Both the position numbers and the translations under genes were made by a program. From Streptomyces sp. ERV7 (GTDB lineage Bacteria; Actinomycetota; Actinomycetes; Streptomycetales; Streptomycetaceae), in assembly GCF_001653515.1 (NCBI RefSeq), contig NZ_LYOY01000040.1, positions 1,488,001 through 1,552,000 on the forward strand: a DNA stretch of 64,000 nucleotides, in the 5' to 3' direction. The stretch's first letter is position 1. Each line of letters starts with the position of its first letter. Shown piece by piece: positions 49,620 through 56,533 of the stretch. Below the pieces are notes generated by a model. The model searched no databases. It worked only from the letters and a program-made list of their open reading frames with translations, and was not told where the DNA came from.

Positions 49620-50375
49620 ATGCAGAGCCCGCTTTTCAGCTACACCGAGCAGCAGTCCCAGGAGCGCTACAGCGCCCAGAACTCGCAGATGCTGCGGGTC
49701 GTGCTCACCGGCCACGACGACATCCTCGCCCGCAAGGGCTCGATGGTCGCCTACCAGGGGCTGATGGAGTTCGACGGCGAGTACCAGTCGCGCGGCCACC
49801 AGAACGCCCACGCGCGCACCGGTGAGGGCCTGGATCTGATGCGTGTGTCCGGCCAGGGCACCGTCTACCTCGCCAACCTCGCCCAGTACGTCCACGTGGT
49901 GGACGTGGACCGGGACGGGCTGACCGTGGACAGCGGCTACGTCCTGGCCATGGACTCCTCGCTGCACTACGAGGTCGTCGCCGTGGACAGCCAGTACGGC
50001 ATCTCCGGCACCGGCAAGTTCCAGCTCAACATCACCGGCACCGGCAAGGTCGTCCTGATGACCTCGGGTCAGCCCCTGATGCTCCAGGTCACCCCCGACA
50101 AGTACGTCAACGCCGACGCCGACGCGATCGTGGCCTGGTCCACCTCGCTGCGGGTCCAGATGCAGGCGCAGACGCACTCCACGGGCGTGTGGCGGCGCCG
50201 CGGCAACACGGGCGAGGGCTGGGAGCTCAGCTTCCTCGGACAGGGCTTCGCGCTCGTCCAGCCCAGCGAGGTGCTGCCGCCGCAGAACGCGGTGATCGGC
50301 CAGGGCATGCGGGCCCAGTACGGCATGGGCCAGCAGGGCGCCCACGCCCAGAACCAGGGCAACGCCTGGAGCTGA
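49620..50375 (+). CDS. AIM24 family protein, third paralogue
   Basis: A 251-residue AIM24 protein with the same strand pattern (Leu-Ala-Arg-Lys-Gly-Ser-Met-Val-Ala-Tyr-Gln-Gly; Val-Tyr-Leu-Ala-Asn-Leu; Tyr-Val-Leu-Ala-Met-Asp; Phe-Ala-Leu-Val-Gln-Pro-Ser). A Gln/Gly/Ala-rich disordered tail follows. ATG 49620 is preceded by GGGGAAG. The tail resembles the Gln/Gly-rich head of the first paralogue. A hairpin ends the operon 32 bases downstream. Confidence 0.88.
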   Translation: MQSPLFSYTEQQSQERYSAQNSQMLRVVLTGHDDILARKGSMVAYQGLMEFDGEYQSRGHQNAHARTGEGLDLMRVSGQGTVYLANLAQYVHVVDVDRDGLTVDSGYVLAMDSSLHYEVVAVDSQYGISGTGKFQLNITGTGKVVLMTSGQPLMLQVTPDKYVNADADAIVAWSTSLRVQMQAQTHSTGVWRRRGNTGEGWELSFLGQGFALVQPSEVLPPQNAVIGQGMRAQYGMGQQGAHAQNQGNAWS

Positions 50376-50406
50376 CCGGGTATCGGCGTCTCGGTCATCG
50401 ATCATC

Positions 50407-50443
50407 GGTAAGGGGCGGTCGCCATGGGCGGCCGCCCCTTACC
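50407..50443. terminator. Hairpin between convergent AIM24 operon and Nudix gene
   Basis: GGTAAGGGGCGG (50407-50418) pairs with CCGCCCCTTACC (50432-50443) around a 13-base loop. It lies between convergent transcripts and may end both. Confidence 0.7.
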
Positions 50444-50486
50444 CGTCGGTCCGTGCCGCCGGTGGGTACGTCGGTCCGTCAGCCCG

Positions 50487-51008
50487 TCACAGACGGGCCC
50501 GCGCGGCCTCCATCAGGCGCACCACCGAGTCGTCGGCGACCTCGGCCACCTCGTCGTAGCCGAACCAGCGCAGGTCCAGCGACTCGTCGCTGATCGCCTC
50601 GACCGCTCCGGCCGGGGCCAGCGCCGCGTACTGGACGTCCAGGTGCCAGTTGCAGGGCGAGGGGATCGGATGCCGGTCGAGCCGGACGGGCCCGCCCGGC
50701 AGCAGTGTGAGACCGGACACACCGGACTCCTCGGTCGCCTCGCGCAGGGCGGCGGCCGTCAGGGAGACGTCCTGCGGCTCGCAGTGGCCGCCCATCTGCA
50801 GCCACATGTTCAGCTTGCGGTGCAGCGTCAGCAGCACCTGCCCGCGCTCCGGGGCGATCACCAGCGCGCTCGCCGTGAGGTGGCCGGCCTCGCAGGCCTT
50901 CCACATCCCGTCCGGGTGCGCCGACAGATGGTCGAGGTAGGTCCGGCGCAGCTCCGGCTGGTCCTCGTACGTCTTCAGTACGAGGACCGCGTCTTCGTGC
51001 AGGCTCAC
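50487..51008 (-). CDS. Nudix hydrolase
   Basis: A 173-residue Nudix protein. The box reads Gly-Gly-His-Cys-Glu-Pro-Gln-Asp, then seven residues to Leu-Arg-Glu-Ala-Thr-Glu-Glu-Ser-Gly-Val. The first Glu of the classic Gly-x5-Glu pattern is replaced by Asp, while the catalytic Arg-Glu...Glu-Glu core is intact. Substrate unknown. The GTG at 51008 overlaps the stop of the upstream zincin-like gene (GTGA), so they are translated together. The N-terminal 40 residues are helical and precede the fold. Confidence 0.87.
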   Translation of the reverse strand: MSLHEDAVLVLKTYEDQPELRRTYLDHLSAHPDGMWKACEAGHLTASALVIAPERGQVLLTLHRKLNMWLQMGGHCEPQDVSLTAAALREATEESGVSGLTLLPGGPVRLDRHPIPSPCNWHLDVQYAALAPAGAVEAISDESLDLRWFGYDEVAEVADDSVVRLMEAARARL

Positions 51009-52420
51009 TTGCCGTCGTCGTCCTTGCTGTCGTCGCCCTCGGCCCCGGGGCCGTCCTTGGGCTCGTCCTTGCGGGAGGCCGCCTCGCCGAGCATCTTGTC
51101 GAGCTCCGAGAAGTCGAGCTGCTCGCGGTGGACGAAGCCGTCCGGGTCGTCCAGGTCGGAGGCGGTCGGCAGCATGTCCGGGTGCTCCCACAGACCGTCG
51201 CGGCCGTCGACCCCGCGCGCGTCGGTGAGCGAGGCCCACAGGCGCGAGGCGTCCCGCAGCCGGCGCGGGCGCAGCTGGAGGCCGATCAGGGTGGCGAAGG
51301 TCTGCTCGGCGGGACCGCCGGTCGCACGGCGCCTGCGCAGGGTCTCGCGCAGGGCGTCGGCGGAGGTGAGGCGCGGCTTGGCGGCCTCGTGCACCACCGC
51401 GTCCACCCAGCCCTCCACCAGTGCCAGGGCCGTCTCCAGACGGGCCAGGGCGGCCTTCTGCTCCGGGGTGTCCTCCGGCTGGAACATGCCCTGCTGAAGG
51501 GCTTCCTGGAGCTGCTCGGGGTTGGACACGTCGAGCTGGCCGACCGCGTCCTCCAGCTTCGCCGTGTCGACCTTGATCCCGCGCGCGTAGCCCTCGACCG
51601 CGCCGAACAGGTGCGAGCGCAGCCACGGCACATGGGCGAAGAGGCGGTGGTGGGCCGCCTCGCGCAGCGCCAGATAGAGCCTGATCTCGTCCTTCGGGAC
51701 GCCCAGGTCCTTGCCGAACGCCTCGATGTTCAGCGGCAGCAGCGCGGCCTTGCCGGCCGGGCCGAGCGGCAGGCCGATGTCGGTCGAGCCGACGACCTCG
51801 CCCGCGAGGACGCCCACGGCCTGCCCGATCTGCTGGCCGAACATGGCGCCGCCCATGGAGCGCATCATGCCGATCAGCGGGCCCGCCATGGCCTGCATCT
51901 CCTCGGGCAGCACCCCGCCCATGGCCGCGCCGACGCGCTCGGCGACCGGGTCGACGAGCTCCTTCCAGGCCGGCTGGGTCGCCTCGACCCACTCCGCGCG
52001 GCTCCATGCCACGGCCGTCGACGCGCCCGAGGGCAGCGACGTCACCCCGTCCAGCCACAGGTCGGCGAGGCGCACGGCCTCCTCGACGGCGGAGCGCTCG
52101 GCCGGGCCGACGCTCTCGTCCTTGGTGCCGTCGGCGGTGCCCTGGGCGACCGTCTGGCGCGCGATCTGCTTGGCCATGTCCCAGTTCACGGGACCGCCCT
52201 CGTAGCTGAGCATCTGGCCGAGCTGCTGGAAGGCCGCTCCCAGGTCGTTCGGGTTCAGCGAACCGAACATCGCCGCGAACGGGTTGTCCGCGCCGCCTGC
52301 CCCGCCGAACCCGAACGGATTCGCCGGGCCGCCCTGGTTGCCCTTGCCCTTCTCCTTGCCCTCGTCGCCGTTCTCCGGCTCCTCCGGCGGAAGGCCGAAT
52401 CCGAATGGGTTGTCACTCAC
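51005..52420 (-). CDS. Zincin-like DUF2342-family protein (putative zinc-dependent metalloprotease)
   Basis: A 471-residue actinobacterial protein of the DUF2342 group, usually labelled zinc-dependent metalloprotease. The start is disordered and Gly/Asn/Pro/Phe-rich (repeats of Asn-Pro-Phe). A helical body follows, with the conserved Glu-Ala-Ala-His-His-Arg-Leu-Phe-Ala-His near residue 260. I see no textbook His-Glu-x-x-His, so catalytic activity is open. The C-terminus is very acidic (Asp-Ser-Lys-Asp-Asp-Asp). GTG 52420 is the start. It is in an operon with the Nudix gene and divergent from the SDR gene. Confidence 0.85.
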   Translation of the reverse strand: MSDNPFGFGLPPEEPENGDEGKEKGKGNQGGPANPFGFGGAGGADNPFAAMFGSLNPNDLGAAFQQLGQMLSYEGGPVNWDMAKQIARQTVAQGTADGTKDESVGPAERSAVEEAVRLADLWLDGVTSLPSGASTAVAWSRAEWVEATQPAWKELVDPVAERVGAAMGGVLPEEMQAMAGPLIGMMRSMGGAMFGQQIGQAVGVLAGEVVGSTDIGLPLGPAGKAALLPLNIEAFGKDLGVPKDEIRLYLALREAAHHRLFAHVPWLRSHLFGAVEGYARGIKVDTAKLEDAVGQLDVSNPEQLQEALQQGMFQPEDTPEQKAALARLETALALVEGWVDAVVHEAAKPRLTSADALRETLRRRRATGGPAEQTFATLIGLQLRPRRLRDASRLWASLTDARGVDGRDGLWEHPDMLPTASDLDDPDGFVHREQLDFSELDKMLGEAASRKDEPKDGPGAEGDDSKDDDGK

Positions 52421-52609
52421 GGGTTTCCTCGGCTCCTAGGGCCGCCGGCTCCTGCCGACGGCGACTGCCCACCAACACCACCAGCGTAGACATCCGGGCC
52501 GGATAAGGGCTCGGTGCTCCGCCGACTCTTGGCCTGCGGCAGGATGGACGTCACCTGGTCCGTACGCGTCATTCGTGTACGTACTGAAGACAACCGCTGG
52601 AGACGCCCG

Positions 52610-53716
52610 GTGAGTTCCCCAGATCCGCAGGTTCGCGCAGCGCGAAACCCTTCCCCCTCAGCAGCGCGGGGTCCCGTAGTCGCGGTCACCGGTGCCGCGG
52701 CCGGAATCGGCGCGCTGCTCACCGCGCGGCTCGCCGCATCCGAGGAGATCAAGCAGGTCATCGCCATCGACGAGCGCCGGGGCGAGGTGTCCGAGGCCAC
52801 CTGGCACATCCTGGACGTGCGCGACCCGGCGATCGCCGAGAAGCTGCGCGGCGCCGACGTCGTCGTCCACCTGGCGCTCGACCTCGACCTGGAGACCGAC
52901 GCGGCCGCCCGTACGGCGTACAACGTCCGCGGTACGCAGACCGTGCTGACCGCCGCCGCGGCGGCCGGGGTCCACCGGGTCGTGCTGTGCACCTCGGCCA
53001 TGGTCTACGGAGCGCTGCCCGACAACGACATCCCCCTCTCCGAGGACGCCGAGCTGCGCGCCACCGCCGAGGCGACCGGCGTCGGCGACCTGCTGGAGAT
53101 CGAGCGCCTGGGCCGCCGCGCCCCGCGCGCCCACCCCGGGCTCAACGTCACGGTGGTAAGGCCCGCCGTCCTGGTCGGCGGTACTGACACCGCCCTGACC
53201 CGGTACTTCGAGTCGCCGCGCCTCCTGGTGGTCGCCGGATCCCGTCCGACCTGGCAGTTCTGCCATGTCGAGGACCTGTGCAGCGCTCTGGAGTACGCGG
53301 CTCTGGAAAAGGTCGACGGCGAGTTCGCGGTGGGCTGCGACGGGTGGCTGGAACAGGAGGAGGTCGAGGAGCTCAGCGGCATCCGGCGGATGGAGCTGCC
53401 CTCGGCGGTCGCGCTCGGCGCCGCCGCCCGGCTGCACCGGATCGGGCTCACCCCGTCCCCGGCGGGCGACCTGGCGTACACGATGCACCCCTGGGTGGTC
53501 AGCGTCGGGCGGCTGCACGACGCGGGGTGGCGGCCCCAGTGGACCAACGAGGAGGTCCTCGCGGAGCTCCTGGAGGAGGCCGCGGGACGACACACCGTGG
53601 CGGGGCGCCGGCTGGGCCGGAAGGACGCAACCGCCGCCGGGGCCGCCGGAGCGACGGTCGCCCTGCTCGGAGCGGCCGCGGCGATCCGCCGCGCCCGCAA
53701 GCGCCGAGGGCTGTAG
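52610..53716 (+). CDS. NAD-dependent epimerase/dehydratase-like SDR with C-terminal helix
   Basis: A 368-residue extended SDR. The Rossmann motif is Gly-Ala-Ala-Ala-Gly-Ile-Gly near residue 30. Ala-Ser-Ala-Met-Val-Tyr-Gly-Ala occurs where the active Ser/Tyr should be, but the usual Tyr-x-x-x-Lys is not obvious: the region reads Asp-Leu-Leu-Glu-Ile-Glu-Arg. So it may be an atypical or non-catalytic member. The last 25 residues are an Ala/Gly hydrophobic segment plus a basic Arg-Lys-Arg-Arg tail, possibly a membrane anchor. The GTG at 52610 follows GGAG. moaE lies 78 bases downstream on the same strand. Confidence 0.82.
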   Translation: MSSPDPQVRAARNPSPSAARGPVVAVTGAAAGIGALLTARLAASEEIKQVIAIDERRGEVSEATWHILDVRDPAIAEKLRGADVVVHLALDLDLETDAAARTAYNVRGTQTVLTAAAAAGVHRVVLCTSAMVYGALPDNDIPLSEDAELRATAEATGVGDLLEIERLGRRAPRAHPGLNVTVVRPAVLVGGTDTALTRYFESPRLLVVAGSRPTWQFCHVEDLCSALEYAALEKVDGEFAVGCDGWLEQEEVEELSGIRRMELPSAVALGAAARLHRIGLTPSPAGDLAYTMHPWVVSVGRLHDAGWRPQWTNEEVLAELLEEAAGRHTVAGRRLGRKDATAAGAAGATVALLGAAAAIRRARKRRGL

Positions 53717-53794
53717 GACCCTCCTACGGAGGGTGTCGGTGACGGGGTGAAAGAGCTATACCGCGATGTCAGTGCGGTACGGCACGATGGGTCC

Positions 53795-54259
53795 ATGGCA
53801 CAGACCCACCCCGATCACCCCGGCGAGCTGGCGGCGGACGACCCGATCCGGCTGCTCGAGATCCGTGACACCCCGCTCTCCCTGGACGAGGTGTTCCGCG
53901 CCGTGGGAGACCCCTCGGCGGGCGGCACCGCGCTCTTCGTCGGCACCGTGCGCGATCACGACGGCGGCGCCGACGTGGCGGCGCTCGGGTACTCGTGCCA
54001 TCCGACGGCCGAGGCGGAGATGCGCCGAGTGGCCGACAAGGTCGTCGCCGAGTTCCCGGTCCGCGCGCTGGCGGCCGTCCACCGGGTGGGCGAACTGGGC
54101 GTGGGCGATCTGGCGGTCGTCGTGGCGGTCTCCTGTCCGCACCGGGGAGAGGCGTTCGCGGCGTGCCGCAAGCTGATCGACGACCTGAAACACGAGGTCC
54201 CGATCTGGAAGCACCAGCAGTTCTCCGACGGCACGGACGAATGGGTCGGCGCCTGCTGA
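53795..54259 (+). CDS. moaE: Molybdopterin synthase catalytic subunit MoaE
   Basis: A 154-residue large subunit of molybdopterin synthase, which turns precursor Z into molybdopterin using the thiocarboxylate of MoaD. Family motifs are Ala-Leu-Phe-Val-Gly-Thr-Val-Arg-Asp-His, Tyr-Ser-Cys-His-Pro-Thr-Ala-Glu, His-Arg-Val-Gly-Glu-Leu, and the catalytic Lys in Val-Pro-Ile-Trp-Lys-His-Gln. ATG 53795. No moaD lies next to it, so it must use a carrier encoded elsewhere, activated by an E1 such as MoeZ at 25 kb. Confidence 0.94.
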   Translation: MAQTHPDHPGELAADDPIRLLEIRDTPLSLDEVFRAVGDPSAGGTALFVGTVRDHDGGADVAALGYSCHPTAEAEMRRVADKVVAEFPVRALAAVHRVGELGVGDLAVVVAVSCPHRGEAFAACRKLIDDLKHEVPIWKHQQFSDGTDEWVGAC

Positions 54260-54435
54260 CCCTCCGGGCCGCCTCCAACGGGTGAACGGGCCGCCCCGCC
54301 AGGGTGTCTGAAACCCTGTCGGGGGGATCCGCCCCGATTTGCGTAACCGCACCCCTGCCGCGAGCGTTGATCTCGCAGATGGTTAATCTGCTGATCTGTC
54401 AGTTGCGGTAGCTCATCTGGGGACGGGAGGACGGA

Positions 54436-54606
54436 ATGGCTGCACTCACATGGCTGCTGATTCCGCTTTTCGCTGCTGTCGGCGCGGCGATATGGGCGAG
54501 CTGGGCCGCCCGCAACCGCACGACCGGCGACGTCGCGGAACTCGCCGGCTACAGCCGGTTCCGCGAGGCGATGGAGAAGTCCCAAGCCGGAACCGAGCCC
54601 GCCTGA
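54436..54606 (+). CDS. Small single-helix membrane protein
   Basis: A 56-residue protein with one N-terminal membrane helix (Leu-Thr-Trp-Leu-Leu-Ile-Pro-Leu-Phe-Ala-Ala-Val-Gly) followed by a basic turn and a polar tail containing Tyr-Ser-Arg-Phe-Arg-Glu-Ala-Met. The ATG at 54436 is preceded by GGGAGG at ideal spacing. Function unknown; similar small proteins appear beside the PDZ-Lon gene in related genomes by my recollection. It is 108 bases from the PDZ protease gene and may share its membrane-quality-control context. Confidence 0.75.
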   Translation: MAALTWLLIPLFAAVGAAIWASWAARNRTTGDVAELAGYSRFREAMEKSQAGTEPA

Positions 54607-54714
54607 CCCCCTTCGGCGCGCCTCTCGCGCCCCGGCCGGTACGAGGATGCCCACCCTCCCCGTACGGACCGGCCCCGGCGGTGCACTGACAGGCACGTCC
54701 CGTACTGTCGTTCC

Positions 54715-55803
54715 ATGCCACGCCGCACCGCGACGATGCTCGCCTCCACCTTGATCCTGATCGCGCTGCTCTGCGCAGGCGTCCTCATCAAAGTGCCGTA
54801 CTCGGAGATGTCGCCCGGCCCCACGGTGAACACCCTCGGCGAGGCGCGTGGCGAGCCGGTGCTGCAGATCTCCGGGCACAAGACCTACCCGACGACCGGT
54901 CACCTCAACATGACGACGGTCAGGGTCACCGGTGCGGGCTACAACATGAACCTGGTCGAGGCGGTCTACGGCTGGCTGGCCCACGACAACAAGGTCGTGC
55001 CGCACGACACGCTCTACCCGGACGGCAAGACCGAGGAGCAGTCCTCGCAGGAGAACGCCGAGGAGTTCAGCCAGTCCCAGGAGAGCGCCAAGGTCGCCGC
55101 GCTCAAGGAGCTGAAGATCCCGGTGAAGTCCCGGGTCGTCGTGGCGTCCGTGGTCAAGGACAGCCCGGCCGAGAACAAGCTGCACGCGGGCGATGTGATC
55201 AGGTCCGTCGACGGCTCGCCCGTCAAGGAGCCCGCGGACGTGGCGAAGCTGGTCACCAAGCACCGCCCGGGCCAGAACGTGGTCTTCTCGGTCGTCCCGG
55301 CCAAGGAGGCGGCCGCGGCGGAGAAGGCGGGCAAGGAGCCCGGGGGCGCCGAGAACGTCACGATCACCACGGAGAAGGCCAAGGACGCCGACCGGGCGAT
55401 CGTCGGGATCCAGGCCGGGACCGACCACACCTTCCCGTTCTCCATCGACATCAAGCTCGCCGACGTCGGCGGCCCGAGCGCGGGTCTGATGTTCGCCCTC
55501 GGCATCGTCGACAAGCTCACCCCCGGTGATCTGACCGGCGGCAAGTTCATCGCCGGTACGGGGACGATCGACGACGCGGGCAAGGTCGGCCCGATCGGCG
55601 GCATCGAGATGAAGCTGATCGGCGCGCGCGGCGCGGGCGCCCGCTACTTCCTGACGCCCGCCGAGAACTGCGCGGCGGCCGCCTCGGACACGCCGGGCGG
55701 GCTGACCCTGGTGAAGGTCTCCACCATCGACGACGCGACCAAGGCGCTGGAGAAGATCCGCAAGGGGGACACGGCCGGTCTGCCGAGCTGCTCGGCGAAG
55801 TGA
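54715..55803 (+). CDS. PDZ and Lon-like (S16) membrane protease, YlbL type
   Basis: A 362-residue protein with one N-terminal membrane helix. An external PDZ domain (about 140-210; Val-Lys-Asp-Ser-Pro-Ala, Gly-Asp-Val-Ile-Arg-Ser-Val-Asp-Gly) precedes a C-terminal Lon-type peptidase domain. The catalytic dyad is the Ser in Gly-Gly-Pro-Ser-Ala-Gly (about residue 254) and the Lys in Gly-Ile-Glu-Met-Lys-Leu-Ile-Gly (about 299). YlbL-type proteases trim extracytoplasmic proteins. The start is ATG 54715. It is convergent with the PPA1309 gene. Confidence 0.92.
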   Translation: MPRRTATMLASTLILIALLCAGVLIKVPYSEMSPGPTVNTLGEARGEPVLQISGHKTYPTTGHLNMTTVRVTGAGYNMNLVEAVYGWLAHDNKVVPHDTLYPDGKTEEQSSQENAEEFSQSQESAKVAALKELKIPVKSRVVVASVVKDSPAENKLHAGDVIRSVDGSPVKEPADVAKLVTKHRPGQNVVFSVVPAKEAAAAEKAGKEPGGAENVTITTEKAKDADRAIVGIQAGTDHTFPFSIDIKLADVGGPSAGLMFALGIVDKLTPGDLTGGKFIAGTGTIDDAGKVGPIGGIEMKLIGARGAGARYFLTPAENCAAAASDTPGGLTLVKVSTIDDATKALEKIRKGDTAGLPSCSAK

Positions 55804-55809
55804 CCGGCC

Positions 55810-55831
55810 GCGCCCACGCGCGCGTGGGCGC
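55810..55831. terminator. 22-base perfect palindrome between convergent genes
   Basis: GCGCCCACGCG and CGCGTGGGCGC (55810-55831) form an 11-base-pair cruciform or hairpin between the PDZ protease stop and the PPA1309 stop. A bidirectional terminator is likely. Confidence 0.45.
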
Positions 55832-55871
55832 ACCCTGCCCGTAGTTCCGGTGCTGGTGCCGCTGCCGCGTG

Positions 55872-56410
55872 CTAGTCGGCGAAGGTCGCCGAGAGCGCCT
55901 CGGCGAGGCCCGGGACCAGACCGGCGCCGGTGAGCACCTCGGTCGGCGAGTCCTTCTCGCGCAGCCGTACGGCCGAGTCGCGGGCGCCGTCGCGCAGCAC
56001 CGCCACGGTCATCCGGACCTCCTGGCGGTCCGGGTGCTTGGCCACCCACTTCGCCAGCTGCTTGTCGTTCAGGCCCTCGGGCACGGACGTCTCGGCCGAC
56101 GGCGGAAGCATCAGGCGCTCCACGGTCAGCGCGCAGCCGACCACCGCGTCCGGCCAGGCGATGGTGCCGAGGAACTCGTCGAGGGCCTGGCCGGCCGGGA
56201 TCTCGTCCTGCTCGATCGGGGTCAGGGGCGCGGCCGCGTCGCCCTGGTCGAGGCCGAGCTGGGCGGCGAGCCCCGGCTCCTGGGTACGGAGCTTGGCGGT
56301 GTCGACGAGGGCGAACAGGCGGGCCGGCTGGTCCCAGCCGAGGCCGGAGGCGTACTCGTCGATTTCGAGCACGGCGCGGGTGGGGGGCCGGAGGGGGAAA
56401 CGTTGGACAT
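55872..56410 (-). CDS. PPA1309 family protein with apparent 5' frameshift
   Basis: A roughly 175-residue actinobacterial protein of unknown role, recognised by Thr-Arg-Ala-Val-Leu-Glu-Ile-Asp-Glu-Tyr, Gly-Trp-Asp-Gln-Pro-Ala-Arg-Leu-Phe-Ala-Leu-Val-Asp-Thr and Trp-Pro-Asp-Ala-Val. Homologues start Met-Ser-Asn-Val-Ser. Here ATG 56410 gives Met-Ser-Asn-Val-Ser-Pro-Ser-Gly-Pro-Pro in one frame, while the body from about 56372 down is in another. A C-run (CCCCCTCCGGCCCCCCACCC on the minus strand) lies between. An ATG at 56474 keeps the body frame open, but it lies 59 bases from the divergent gene's start and its residues look non-native. An indel at the C-run is the simplest reading. Confidence 0.75.
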
Positions 56411-56533
56411 GAGCAACATCCTGCCCTCTTTCACCCCCGAATCGGGAACTGAGTAAAGCCTCAGTAAGTTGCATGAGTGGGCTCTACGATCGCGGGGCCT
56501 GCTCAATCGACAGCGAACTTCGAGGTGCGCACC

